From contig NZ_JAFAGT010000040.1 in the NCBI RefSeq assembly GCF_019237615.1, positions 1 through 64,000 of the forward strand: DNA of 64,000 nucleotides. The letters are read 5' to 3'. The notes beneath the pieces are model-generated. The model was not told the DNA's origin, searched no databases, and saw only the letters and a program-made list of their open reading frames with translations. Shown one piece after another: positions 9,302 through 18,636 of this stretch. The stretch's first letter is position 1. The number at the start of each line of letters is the position of its first letter. A program made the position numbers and the translations under genes. Source of the stretch: Roseateles sp. (lineage in GTDB: Bacteria; Pseudomonadota; Gammaproteobacteria; Burkholderiales; Burkholderiaceae_C).

Positions 9302-9334
9302 CCGGCCCCCCGCACCGAGCAGAAAGCCCACCGC

Positions 9335-12300
9335 ATGGACAGCTCCCTGCGCGACTCCGAATTCCCGGTCGACCTCAGCCCGCTGGCCTGGGTCCAGGAG
9401 GAATTGCGCCGTTCCCTGGAGTCGGTACACAAGACCCTGCGCCGCCTCGTGCGCGATGGCGGCGACAGCCGGCTCGCCGCCTTTGGTGCCGATGCCCAGC
9501 CCAGCGCGCCGCTGCAGCAGGCAGCGGCCCAGTTGCACCAGGTCAGCGGAGTGCTGTCCATGGTGGGCCTGCCGGCCGGCGCCGGCGTGCTGCGAGCCGC
9601 CGAGATGGCCGTGGCCCGACTGGCCGAGCGGCCGCTGGAGATCGAGGCCAGCACCGTCGACACCATAGAGCGGGCCGACTTCGCGCTGCTGGCCTATGTC
9701 GCCCGCCTGCTGGCCGGCAACAAGGCCTCGCCGCTGTCCCTCTACCCGAGCTATCGTGCGTTGCAGCAGCTCAACGGCGTCGAGCGCATCCACCCGGCCG
9801 ACCTGTGGCCCTTCGACTGGACCTGGCGCAGCATCCCGCTGGAGGCCGGTGCGCCGCCGCGTTCACCCGAGGCCGTGCGCGCGCCCTTCGAGGCCGCGCT
9901 GCTGCGCCATATGCGCGAGCCCAGCTCCACGCATGCGGCCAACCTGTCGGGCCTGTGCGCCGGCCTTGCCGCCGCGCTGCCGGAGGGCACCTCGCGTACT
10001 TTGTGGCAACTGGCCGCCGCAGTCTTCGAGGGCCTGGCGCTGAAGCTGCTGGACAGCGACGCGTATACCAAGCGCCTGGGCTCCAAGCTGCTGCACGAGC
10101 TGCGCAAGGTCGGTGCCAGCGGCCAGGGCGACCAGGCGGACCCCGCGCGTGAACGCCTGGCCCAGGATCTGCTCTTCTTCTGCGCCCAATGCCGCGTCAG
10201 CCAGGGCGCCGGCCCGCGCCTGACGGCCGTGCATGAGGCCTACCGGCTGACCGACGAGCAGGCTGGCGACTACGAGGACGCCAGCCTGGGCCGCATCGAT
10301 CCCGCCTGGGTCGCGCAGGCCAAGCGCCGCGTGCTGGCCGCCAAGGAGGGCTGGTCCAGCGCTGCCGAGGGCGACCAGCACCGGCTGGGCGGCCTGGACG
10401 AGCAGTTTGCCGCGCTGGCCGACTCGCTGACCCGGCTCTTCCCCAGCGGAGAGGTGCTGGCCCAGACGCTGCAGCGCGCTGTCGTCGCGACGCTGCGCTC
10501 GCGTGCGGCGCCGCCGCCGGCCTTGGCGATGGAGGTCGCCACCAGCCTGCTTTACGTCGAAGCCGCGCTAGAGGATGCCGCCTTCGACCAGCCTGACCAG
10601 GCCGACCGCGTGCGCCGCCTGGCGCGCCGCGTCGAGGCCGTCGCCCATGGGCAGGCGGCGGAGCCGCTGGAAGACTGGATGGAGGACCTGTATCGCCGGG
10701 TCTCCGACCGCCAGACGCTGGGCAGCGTCGTGCACGAGCTGCGCGCCAGCCTGGCGGACATCGAGCGGCAATGCGACGAGTACTTCCGCAGCCCGACGCA
10801 GCGCGAGCTGCTGATCCCCGTGCCGGGACAGCTGCAGGCCATGCGCGGCGTGCTCAGCGTGCTGGGCCTGGACCAGGCCGCCCAGGCCACCGTGCGCATG
10901 CGCGACGAGGTCGACGGCCTGGCCAACACCGAGATCGACTTCAACCGCCCTGGTGCGCGCGATGTCTTCGAGCGCCTGGCCAACAACCTTGGCGCCCTGG
11001 GCTTCCTCATCGACATGCTCAGCGTGCAGCCGGCCCTGGCCAAGCGCATGTTCCGGTTTGACGAGGCCACGGGTCGTCTGGACGCCGTCATGGGCCGCCG
11101 CGAAGGCGCGGTCGAGCTGCCCGACTTCGAGGCCAGTGGCTTCCACGTCGACCTCGACGCCGAGCCGCCGGCCTCGCCCGCATTGGAGGCGACGCAGCCC
11201 CTGCATGTCGATCTGGGCAGCATGGACCTGCCCGACCTCAGCTTGCCCGACGTCGACCTGTCGCAGCCCGCGCCGGTCGTCGCGCCGCCGGCGCCCAGCG
11301 TCGCCGACGACCCGGAGATGCGCGAGATCTTCCTGGAGGAGGCTGACGAGGTCATCGCCAACGCGCGTACCGCGCTGGCCGAACTGCGCCAGCAGCCGGC
11401 CGACCATGGTCAGCTCACCGTCGTGCGCCGCGCCTTCCACACGCTCAAGGGCAGCGCCCGCATGGTGGGCCTGGACGACTTCGGCGAAGGCGCCTGGGCC
11501 TGCGAGCAGCTCTACAACGCCCGCCTCGCCGAGGCCGGCCCGCAGGCCGATGCGGCCCTGCTGGGCTTTACGGCCGAGGCACTGGACTATTTCGACCATT
11601 GGCGCCAGCAGATTGCCGGCACCGCGCCTGGCCACAGCCTGCCGGACCCGCTGCGCCGCAGCGCCGATTCCCTGCGCCTGCAGGGCCAGCCCCTGCCGCT
11701 GCACTGGCCTGCGCAAGCCCCGGCCATGGCACCGATGCCGGAGCCCGCCGAGTCCGCCGAGCGGGCCGAGGCTGCTGCCGAAGTGGTCGAGATGGAGGCG
11801 GCGCTGGCGCCCGACTTCGTGCTCGAGCTGGACGCGCCGCCCGCCGAGGTGCCGCTGCCGGTGCCGGAGGTGACGCTGGACCTCGACGCGCCCGAATGGC
11901 TGGACGACGAGCCCACCATGGACCTCGCCGCTGCCCTCGACGTGCCGGCCGAACCGCCGCCCGCGCCGCCAAGGGAGGAGCAGACGCTGGCCAATTTCGG
12001 CGTCATCCTCGACCTGGACCATGAGCCCGATGCCGTCGTGTCGGTCGATGAGGCGCTGGCTGAAGCGCCGCCCAGGCCGGAGGAGGTCACACTGGCCTTG
12101 CCACGGCTGGTGGTGGACAACGCGGCGACACCTGAGCCGGCGCCTGTGGACCCGGAGGAGGGCTTCAAGCTCATCGGACCGCTGCGCATCAGCATCGCCC
12201 TCTTCAACATCTTCTTGAACGAGGCCGACGAGCTCTCGCGCAAGCTGTCCATGGGCCTGGCCGAATGGGCGGCCGAGCTGAACCCGCGGGTGCCGCCGAA

Positions 12301-15133
12301 CTGCGAGGCCCTGGCCCATGCGCTGGCCGGCAATGCGGCGACGGTTGGCTACGAAGAACTGTCCGCGTTGGCTCGCGAGCTCGAGCATGCACTGGGCCGT
12401 GCCCAGCGCGCCGTGCGGCACGAGGAGGCAGAAGCCGAGCTGTTCGTGCGAGCCGCCGACGACATCCGTCGACTGCTGCACCAGTTCGCAGCCGGCTTCC
12501 TGAAGCCAAACGATCCCGAGGTCGTCAGCCGCCTGCATGCCTACGAGCCGCAAGAGGAGTCGCTCACTGCCGCCTCCGAGCTGGACGGACTGCCCGTCGA
12601 AGCCGTCATCGCGATGCCGTTGGATGAGTCCATCGAGTTGACCGAGTTTGTCGAAGCCGCACCAGAGCCGCTGCTGGGCGTGGAGCCCGCACCCGAGCCC
12701 GAGCCCGAGCCCGCACCCGAGCCCGAGCCCGAGCCCGAGCCAGGCTTGCCCGACAACATCGAGCCCGACCTCTATCCCATCTTCGAGGAAGAGGGCCGCG
12801 ACCTGCTGCAGCAACTGCACGGCGCGCTGCGCGACTGGCTGGCCCATCCGGGCGAGCTGGGCCGCTCCGACGCCTGCATGCGTGCCCTGCACACCTTCAA
12901 GGGCGGCGCTCGCCTCGCTGGCGCCATGCGTCTGGGCGAGCAGGCCCACCACCTGGAGTCGGCCATCGAGGCGCTGCTGCGTGCCGGCAGTGCCGACCAC
13001 GCTCAGGTCCAGGCGCTGCAGCATGAGGGCGATGCGCTAGAGCATGCCTTCGAGGCTTTGGGCCGCAGCCTGACGGCCGCCGCATCGCCGCCAGCGCCCA
13101 CAACCGTCGCACCACCACCACCTGCGCCGGCAGCCCGGCCCGTGGTCCCGGTCCCGGTCCCGGTCGAGGCGTCGCCGGCCCCGCCCGCCACGGCCGACAG
13201 GCCTGCCGAGCCGGCCCGCGAGATCGACTGGAGCCGCTTCACCGATGGCGCCGAGATCGCCGCCGGCAGCGACAACCTGGCGATCGGCCTGGCTCAGGTG
13301 CGCGTGCGCGGCAGCCTGCTGGAACGCATGGCCACGCAGGCCGGCGAGGTCAGCATCCGCCGCGCGCGCATGGAGTCCGAGCTGGCCCAGATGAAGAGCG
13401 CGCTGCTGGACCTGGACGACAACCTGGAGCGTATGCGCACCCAGCTGCGCGAGCTGGAGCTGCAAGCCGAGGCCCAGATGCACACCCAGCAGGAGCTGGC
13501 GCAGCAGGGCGGCCGCGAGTTCGACCCGTTGGAGTTCGACCGCTACACCCGCTTCCAGGAACTGACACGCATGCTGGCCGAGTCGGTCGGCGACGTTGCC
13601 ACGTTGCAGCGCGCGCTGGGGCGCAACGTGCAGACCGGCGAAGACGAGCTGGCCGCGCAGTCGCGGCTGACGCGCGAGCTGCAGGACGACCTGTTGCGCA
13701 CCCGGCTGGTCGAGTTCGACTCCGTCGGCGAGCGCATGCACCGCGTCGTGCGCCAGGCTGCCCGCGACGGCGCCAAGCAGGTCAGGCTGGAGATAACCGG
13801 CGGCCAGACCGAGCTGGACCGTTCGGTGCTGGAGCGCACGGCCGGCGCTTTCGAGCACCTGCTGCGCAACAGCGTCGCCCATGGCATCGAGTCGCCCGAG
13901 GCGCGTGCCGCGGCCGGCAAGGACCCGGTAGGCACGCTGCGCATCGACGTCGGCCAGCATGGCAACGAGGTGCTGCTGAACTTCTCGGACAACGGCGCCG
14001 GCCTCAACCTCGCCCGCATCCGCGAGCGCGGCCTGCAGCTGGGCCTGATCTCGCCCGACGACGCGCCCGACGAAGCCCAACTGCAGCGCCTGATCTTCGC
14101 GCCGGGCTTCTCGACGGCCAGCCAGGTCACCGAACTCAGCGGCCGCGGCATCGGCATGGACGTCGTGCGCGCCGAGGTCGGCACGCTGGGCGGCAGCATT
14201 GAAACCACGTCGACGGCCGGGCAGGGCACCAGCTTCCTGCTGCGCCTGCCGTTGACGACGGCGCTGACGCAGATCGTGCTGCTGCAGAGCGCGGACCAGG
14301 TCGTCGCTGTGCCGGCGGCGCTGATGGCCTCTGTGCAGCGCGTGCCGGTCGAGGCGGTCGAGCAGGCCTATGCCACCGGCAAGCTGCAGCATGGCGGTGT
14401 CGAGATGCCGTTCTACTGGCTGGGCGGCCTGCTGGGCCATGTCGGTCGTGGCCACACCCACGGCCGCCATGCCCACGTCGTGCTCGTGCGCAGCGCCCAG
14501 GCGTCGCTGGCCCTGCATGTGGACGAAGTCATCGGCAACCAGGAAGTCGTCGTCAAGAACCTCGGCGCCCAGCTCAACCGCGTGCCGGGCCTGGCGGGCA
14601 TCAGCCTGCTGGCCTCTGGCGACGTGGCGCTGATCTACAACGTCGTCGCGCTGGCCGACTGGTATGGCGTCGAGGCCCGGGCACGCATGGTCGCGGCCCA
14701 GGCGCAGTCGTCGGCCCCGCTTCAGGCGGAGCCGGTGGCCGAGGTGGTGCTGGCACCGCTGGTGCTGGTCGTCGACGATTCACTGACGGTGCGCCGTGTG
14801 ACGCAGCGTCTGCTTGAGCGCGTCGGCCTGCGCGTCATGCTGGCCAAGGACGGCCTGGACGCGATGGAGAAGCTGGCCGGCGACGAGTTGCCCGCGGTGG
14901 TGCTGTCCGACATCGAGATGCCTCGCATGGACGGCTTCGACCTGGTGCGCAACATGCACGCCGATGCGCGGCTTGCCGGCCTGCCGGTCATCATGATCAC
15001 GTCGCGAATCGCGCAGAAGCACCGCGACTACGCTGCCCAGCTCGGCGTGGACCACTATCTCGGCAAGCCCTACGACGAGGACCACCTCCTCGGCCTGATC
15101 CAGCAGTACACCCAGCGGACCGTGGCGGCCTAG
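9335..15133 (+). CDS. chpA: ChpA/PilL-type chemosensory histidine kinase with Hpt and receiver domains
   Basis: A 1932-residue CheA-type kinase. Histidine phosphotransfer modules carry H702 (HTLKGSARMVG) and H1186 (HTFKGGARLAG). A third, weaker module has HALAGNAATVG at H995. Long Pro/Glu linkers separate them, including a PE repeat at about 1117-1136. The dimerisation and ATPase core has the N-box HLLRNSVAHGIE (1508 on), DNGAG at 1552 and GRGIGMDVV. A CheW-like domain follows, then a receiver with D1814-D1815, phosphoacceptor D1859 and K1911. It phosphorylates PilG and PilH. No pilK (CheR) or chpB (CheB) gene lies next to it, and the following gene is a cyclase. Confidence 0.94.
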   Translation: MDSSLRDSEFPVDLSPLAWVQEELRRSLESVHKTLRRLVRDGGDSRLAAFGADAQPSAPLQQAAAQLHQVSGVLSMVGLPAGAGVLRAAEMAVARLAERPLEIEASTVDTIERADFALLAYVARLLAGNKASPLSLYPSYRALQQLNGVERIHPADLWPFDWTWRSIPLEAGAPPRSPEAVRAPFEAALLRHMREPSSTHAANLSGLCAGLAAALPEGTSRTLWQLAAAVFEGLALKLLDSDAYTKRLGSKLLHELRKVGASGQGDQADPARERLAQDLLFFCAQCRVSQGAGPRLTAVHEAYRLTDEQAGDYEDASLGRIDPAWVAQAKRRVLAAKEGWSSAAEGDQHRLGGLDEQFAALADSLTRLFPSGEVLAQTLQRAVVATLRSRAAPPPALAMEVATSLLYVEAALEDAAFDQPDQADRVRRLARRVEAVAHGQAAEPLEDWMEDLYRRVSDRQTLGSVVHELRASLADIERQCDEYFRSPTQRELLIPVPGQLQAMRGVLSVLGLDQAAQATVRMRDEVDGLANTEIDFNRPGARDVFERLANNLGALGFLIDMLSVQPALAKRMFRFDEATGRLDAVMGRREGAVELPDFEASGFHVDLDAEPPASPALEATQPLHVDLGSMDLPDLSLPDVDLSQPAPVVAPPAPSVADDPEMREIFLEEADEVIANARTALAELRQQPADHGQLTVVRRAFHTLKGSARMVGLDDFGEGAWACEQLYNARLAEAGPQADAALLGFTAEALDYFDHWRQQIAGTAPGHSLPDPLRRSADSLRLQGQPLPLHWPAQAPAMAPMPEPAESAERAEAAAEVVEMEAALAPDFVLELDAPPAEVPLPVPEVTLDLDAPEWLDDEPTMDLAAALDVPAEPPPAPPREEQTLANFGVILDLDHEPDAVVSVDEALAEAPPRPEEVTLALPRLVVDNAATPEPAPVDPEEGFKLIGPLRISIALFNIFLNEADELSRKLSMGLAEWAAELNPRVPPNCEALAHALAGNAATVGYEELSALARELEHALGRAQRAVRHEEAEAELFVRAADDIRRLLHQFAAGFLKPNDPEVVSRLHAYEPQEESLTAASELDGLPVEAVIAMPLDESIELTEFVEAAPEPLLGVEPAPEPEPEPAPEPEPEPEPGLPDNIEPDLYPIFEEEGRDLLQQLHGALRDWLAHPGELGRSDACMRALHTFKGGARLAGAMRLGEQAHHLESAIEALLRAGSADHAQVQALQHEGDALEHAFEALGRSLTAAASPPAPTTVAPPPPAPAARPVVPVPVPVEASPAPPATADRPAEPAREIDWSRFTDGAEIAAGSDNLAIGLAQVRVRGSLLERMATQAGEVSIRRARMESELAQMKSALLDLDDNLERMRTQLRELELQAEAQMHTQQELAQQGGREFDPLEFDRYTRFQELTRMLAESVGDVATLQRALGRNVQTGEDELAAQSRLTRELQDDLLRTRLVEFDSVGERMHRVVRQAARDGAKQVRLEITGGQTELDRSVLERTAGAFEHLLRNSVAHGIESPEARAAAGKDPVGTLRIDVGQHGNEVLLNFSDNGAGLNLARIRERGLQLGLISPDDAPDEAQLQRLIFAPGFSTASQVTELSGRGIGMDVVRAEVGTLGGSIETTSTAGQGTSFLLRLPLTTALTQIVLLQSADQVVAVPAALMASVQRVPVEAVEQAYATGKLQHGGVEMPFYWLGGLLGHVGRGHTHGRHAHVVLVRSAQASLALHVDEVIGNQEVVVKNLGAQLNRVPGLAGISLLASGDVALIYNVVALADWYGVEARARMVAAQAQSSAPLQAEPVAEVVLAPLVLVVDDSLTVRRVTQRLLERVGLRVMLAKDGLDAMEKLAGDELPAVVLSDIEMPRMDGFDLVRNMHADARLAGLPVIMITSRIAQKHRDYAAQLGVDHYLGKPYDEDHLLGLIQQYTQRTVAA
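12682..12741 (+). repeat. GAGCCC hexanucleotide repeat in chpA
   Basis: Near-perfect tandem GAGCCC units, with CACCCG variants, encode an alternating Pro-Glu linker between two Hpt regions of ChpA. Gain or loss of whole hexamers would keep the frame and change linker length. Confidence 0.85.
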
Positions 15134-15136
15134 CCC

Positions 15137-16174
15137 ATGTCCCAGGTCGTCGATCATCTTGCCGAGCTGACCGGGTTCCGTGACCGGGACGTCATGGACG
15201 TCACGCTTGTCATGGCATTGCGCGACCTGCTGGAGCCGGAGTCGGTGGCGATCTACCGCTGCGTAGGCGAGCCTGGCGAGGAGCGCTGGCTGACCCGTGC
15301 CCACCTGCGCGCTGGCGACGCCGTCGCGTCAGCCGACCCGCTGTGGGCCAAGCCCGCGGCGCTGCCGCCGGCCAGTGCCCATCCGCTACGCCTGGAGGCC
15401 ATGCGCAGCCGCAGCGTGACGCAGGTGGCGCAGGCCGGGCAGTGGCTCTACCTGTTCCCGATCGCGACCGACCGCGACGTCATCGGTGTCATAGAGATCC
15501 TGTCCACGCGCCGCCTGGGCACGGGCGCGCAGCGCATGGTCAGCAGCGTGCTGCGCATCTATCACAACTTCCAGGGCCTGTTGGACTACTCCGAGCGTGA
15601 CACGTTGACCGGCCTGCTCAACCGCAAGACCTTCGACGAGAGCTTCCTGAAGGTGCTGTCCGACATCCCGGCCAAGCACGCGCTCAAGTACGAGGCCGAA
15701 GACCGCCGCCACGAGACGGCCACGCCACACTATGTGCTGGGTGTCATCGACATCGACCACTTCAAGTCCGTCAATGACCGTTTCGGCCACCTGATTGGCG
15801 ACGAAGTGCTGCTGCTGCTGTCGCGGTTGATGCGCGGCTCCTTCCGGTTCCACGACCTGCTCTATCGCTTCGGCGGCGAGGAGTTCGTGGTGCTGATGTG
15901 CTGCGACGAGGAGATCCATGCCGGCGAGGCCTTCGAGCGTCTGCGGGTGAACACGGAGCGCTACGCCTTCCCGCAGGTGGGGCGCATCACCGTCAGCATT
16001 GGCTTCACCGAGGTGCGCGCCGGCGATGCGCCGGCCGCCGCCTTCGAGCGCGCCGACAAGGCCGTCTATCACGCCAAGGCACATGGCCGCAACCAGGTGC
16101 ACAACTACGCGGCCCTGATCGCCAGCGGCGTGATCCAGGAAACCGCTCAGCTCAGCGACGTCGAGCTGTTCTGA
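15137..16174 (+). CDS. diguanylate cyclase (GGDEF) with GAF-like N-terminus
   Basis: A 345-residue cytoplasmic protein. Residues about 1-150 look like a GAF-type sensor domain (LYLFPIATDRDVIGVIEIL). The C-terminal half is a GGDEF domain with DHFKSVNDRFGHLIGDEVL and the active-site loop GGEEF at 246-250. An RFHD motif five residues before the loop is an intact RxxD product-inhibition site, so the enzyme should make c-di-GMP under feedback control. It begins three bases after the chpA stop and is very likely cotranscribed and translationally coupled with the pil-chp genes. Its 3' end overlaps the convergent photolyase gene by 23 bases. Confidence 0.93.
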   Translation: MSQVVDHLAELTGFRDRDVMDVTLVMALRDLLEPESVAIYRCVGEPGEERWLTRAHLRAGDAVASADPLWAKPAALPPASAHPLRLEAMRSRSVTQVAQAGQWLYLFPIATDRDVIGVIEILSTRRLGTGAQRMVSSVLRIYHNFQGLLDYSERDTLTGLLNRKTFDESFLKVLSDIPAKHALKYEAEDRRHETATPHYVLGVIDIDHFKSVNDRFGHLIGDEVLLLLSRLMRGSFRFHDLLYRFGGEEFVVLMCCDEEIHAGEAFERLRVNTERYAFPQVGRITVSIGFTEVRAGDAPAAAFERADKAVYHAKAHGRNQVHNYAALIASGVIQETAQLSDVELF

Positions 16175-17636
16175 GTCCAACGGCCTCGCCGGGCGGCAGC
16201 GTTCGCGACTTGACGACGGCATAGCGCGCCAGCGTCCGTTCCCGAGCCAGGGCATGGTCGACGGCGGGCCGCGGGTAGTCCACGCCCGCCATCGCCAGCG
16301 GCGCCCGCTCCCAGGGCGCATGGATGGTCTTGTCGTCCAGGGCGGCCAGTTCGGGACAGTAGCGGCGGATGAAGCGACCTCTGGCATCGAACTTCTCGCT
16401 CTGCGTGGTGGGGTTGAATACGCGAAACCAGGGCTGGGCGTCGCAGCCGCTGCTGCTGGCCCATTGCCAGCCACCGTTGTTGGCGGCCAGGTCGAAGTCC
16501 AGCAACTGCCGGGCGAACCAGGCCTCGCCGCGGCGCCAGTCCAGGCCCAGGTCCTTGCACAGAAAGCTGGCCGTCACCATGCGCAGGCGGTTGTGCATGT
16601 AGCCGGTCTGGTGGAGTTGGCGCATGGCCGCGTCCACCAGCGGGAAGCCGGTGCGGCCCTCGCACCAGGCCTGGAAGAGGGCGTCGGCCTGCGGGCCGGT
16701 GTCCCAGCGAATGGCGTCGTACTCGGGCCGGAAGGAGGCCGTCATCGCGTGCGGGTGGTGGTGCATGACCTGGTGGTAGAAATCGCGCCAGATCAGCTCC
16801 GACAGCCAGACCTCGGCTCCATGGTCGCCGCCCTGCATGCGCTGGTGGGCCAGGCGCGCCAGGCGGCGCACGGACAGGGTGCCGAAGCGCAGGTGCACGC
16901 TCAGGTAGCTGGGCCCCTTGAGGGCCGGGAAGTCTCGTTGGGCGGCGTACCGGTCGATACGGTCCAGGAAGTCGTCCAGCAGCGCCCCGGCACCGCGGCT
17001 GCCCCGGCCCACATGCCTGCTCAGGCCGCCCGGCTCGAAGCCGATGTCCTGGAGCTCCGGCACGCCCCGGGCCTGGTCGCTGCGCGCGAGCGCCCGCGCA
17101 TGCCGCTCGACCGGGTAGCCGCTCAGGTAGAACCCGTCCACCTTGCGCAGCCAGGCGTTCTTGTAGGGCGTGAAGACGCCGTAAGGCCCGCCCGCCGCCG
17201 TCATGACCTCGCGGCGCTCGAAGACGACATGGTCCTTGAACGTGCGCAGCTCGGTGCCGCAGTCACGCAGCCGCCCGGCCACGACGACGTCGCGTTCCAG
17301 GGCCTGCGGTTCGTCGTCGTGGTTGGCGAACACGGCCTGCACTCCCAGCTCGGTGGCCAGGCGCGGGATTTCGTCGGCGGCGAAGCCGTGGCGGACGATC
17401 AGCGCACCACCCAGTCGGCGCAAGTCCTCGTCCAGCACCTGCAGCGCGTCGAGGATGAACTCCACGCGCCGGTCCGTGCGGGGCAGGGCGTCGAGGATGG
17501 TGCGGTCCAGCACGAAGGCGCAGAACACCTGTTTCGCGCTCCGTAGCGCCCGATACAGCGCGGCGTGGTCGTCCACGCGCAGGTCGCGGCGGAACCAGAC
17601 GAGGGCGCGGTCGACCTGATTGGCGGAGGGGTTCAT
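16152..17636 (-). CDS. phrB: deoxyribodipyrimidine photolyase
   Basis: A 494-residue class I CPD photolyase or closely related cryptochrome. It repairs UV pyrimidine dimers using light, FAD and an antenna chromophore. The N-terminal Rossmann segment ALVWFRRDLRVDDHAALYRA and the FAD-binding helices are clear: SVHLRFGTLSVRRLAR, WRDFYHQVMHHHP, GFPLVDAAMRQLHQTGYMHN and DFDLAANNGGWQWASSSGCD. Length and the last block fit class I enzymes. Only 14 bases separate its start from the divergent yqgE gene, so their promoters must overlap coding sequence. Confidence 0.94.
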   Translation of the reverse strand: MNPSANQVDRALVWFRRDLRVDDHAALYRALRSAKQVFCAFVLDRTILDALPRTDRRVEFILDALQVLDEDLRRLGGALIVRHGFAADEIPRLATELGVQAVFANHDDEPQALERDVVVAGRLRDCGTELRTFKDHVVFERREVMTAAGGPYGVFTPYKNAWLRKVDGFYLSGYPVERHARALARSDQARGVPELQDIGFEPGGLSRHVGRGSRGAGALLDDFLDRIDRYAAQRDFPALKGPSYLSVHLRFGTLSVRRLARLAHQRMQGGDHGAEVWLSELIWRDFYHQVMHHHPHAMTASFRPEYDAIRWDTGPQADALFQAWCEGRTGFPLVDAAMRQLHQTGYMHNRLRMVTASFLCKDLGLDWRRGEAWFARQLLDFDLAANNGGWQWASSSGCDAQPWFRVFNPTTQSEKFDARGRFIRRYCPELAALDDKTIHAPWERAPLAMAGVDYPRPAVDHALARERTLARYAVVKSRTLPPGEAVGLRTARRR

Positions 17637-17650
17637 ACCCGCAGAATAAA

Positions 17651-18238
17651 ATGGTTGCCATGCCCGCCGACCGGATCGTCCTGACCAACCAGTTCCTCAT
17701 CGCCATGCCCGGCATGGCCGACGAGGCTTTCGCCGGCACTGTGGTCTACCTCTGCGAGCACAACGACAACGGTGCGCTGGGGCTGGTCATCAACAAGCCC
17801 ATCTCCTTGACGCTGGGCACGCTGTTCGAAAAGGTCGAGCTGAGCCCGCCCAGCGAGCCGCTGGCAGAGACCCCGGTGTTCTACGGCGGCCCGGTTCAGA
17901 CCGACCGCGGATTCGTGCTGCACGAGCCGCTGGACGAGGAGGGCGGCCACTACAACGCGACTCTGGCCGTGCCCGGCGGCCTGGAGATGACCACCAGCCG
18001 CGACGTGCTGGAGGCCTTGTCCAATGGCGCCGGCCCCAAGAAGCTGCTCGTCACGCTGGGCTACAGCGGCTGGGCCGCCGGCCAGCTGGAAGAGGAAATC
18101 GGCCGCAATGGCTGGCTGACGGTGGACGCCTCGCCGGCCATCATCTTCGACACCCCTGCCGAGCTGCGCTACGAGAAGGCCCTGGGCCTGCTGGGCATTG
18201 ACCCGCGCATGCTCAGCTCGGACGCGGGGCATGCGTGA
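17651..18238 (+). CDS. YqgE/AlgH family protein
   Basis: A 195-residue protein of the UPF0301 (DUF179) family. Conserved blocks are LTNQFLIAMPGMADEAF, VVYLCEHNDNGALGLVINKP, FYGGPVQTDRGFVLH and ALGYSGW-like LVTLGYSGWAAGQLEEE. The biochemical role is unknown; the P. aeruginosa homologue AlgH affects alginate regulation. ATGs at 17651 and 17660 are both possible and neither has a strong ribosome site. It heads the yqgE-ruvX-pyrR-pyrB-pyrC'-plsC run, and its TGA overlaps the ruvX start. Pairing of yqgE with ruvX (yqgF) is widespread in proteobacteria. Confidence 0.92.
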   Translation: MVAMPADRIVLTNQFLIAMPGMADEAFAGTVVYLCEHNDNGALGLVINKPISLTLGTLFEKVELSPPSEPLAETPVFYGGPVQTDRGFVLHEPLDEEGGHYNATLAVPGGLEMTTSRDVLEALSNGAGPKKLLVTLGYSGWAAGQLEEEIGRNGWLTVDASPAIIFDTPAELRYEKALGLLGIDPRMLSSDAGHA

Positions 18239-18636
18239 TGAAGGCTGACGCCCTCACACCGGCCCACCAATCCTTCCTAGCTTTTGACTTTGGCACCCGC
18301 CGCATCGGCGTGGCTTCGGGCACGCGCCTGCTCGGCGCCGCCGAGCCGCGGGTGACGCTCAAGAGCGGCGACTTCGACGCCATCGCCGCCCTCATCAAGA
18401 CCTGGCAGCCCGACGCCCTCGTCATCGGCGTGCCGCGCCACCCTGACGGCGCGCCGCACGAGATGACTGCCAAGGCGCAGAACTTCGGTCGCCGGCTCTG
18501 CGGGCGCTATCACCTGCCTGTCTTCGAGGTGGACGAGCGCTACACCAGCGTCGAGGCCGAGGCGGAAGGCGCGCACGACGTGGATGCCGCGGCCGCCGCA
18601 CTGATCCTGGAACAGTTTTTCCGAGAACACCCATGA
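18238..18636 (+). CDS. ruvX: Holliday junction resolvase-like RuvX/YqgF
   Basis: A 132-residue RNase H-fold nuclease. In E. coli this family is essential and processes pre-16S rRNA; a recombination role has also been proposed. Acidic active-site blocks are present: FDFGTRRIGVASG, LVIGVPRHPDGAPHEM, VDERYTSVEAE and DAAAAALILEQFF. The ATG at 18238 forms a TGATG junction with yqgE; a GTG at 18235 would give a 4-base overlap. Its last codons overlap pyrR (ATGA). Confidence 0.93.
   Translation: MKADALTPAHQSFLAFDFGTRRIGVASGTRLLGAAEPRVTLKSGDFDAIAALIKTWQPDALVIGVPRHPDGAPHEMTAKAQNFGRRLCGRYHLPVFEVDERYTSVEAEAEGAHDVDAAAAALILEQFFREHP

Noticed and set aside
10568-13024. 818-codon antisense frame inside chpA
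   Set aside because: ChpA has clear Hpt and kinase motifs; the antisense frame shows only low-complexity Gly/Leu/Arg sequence.
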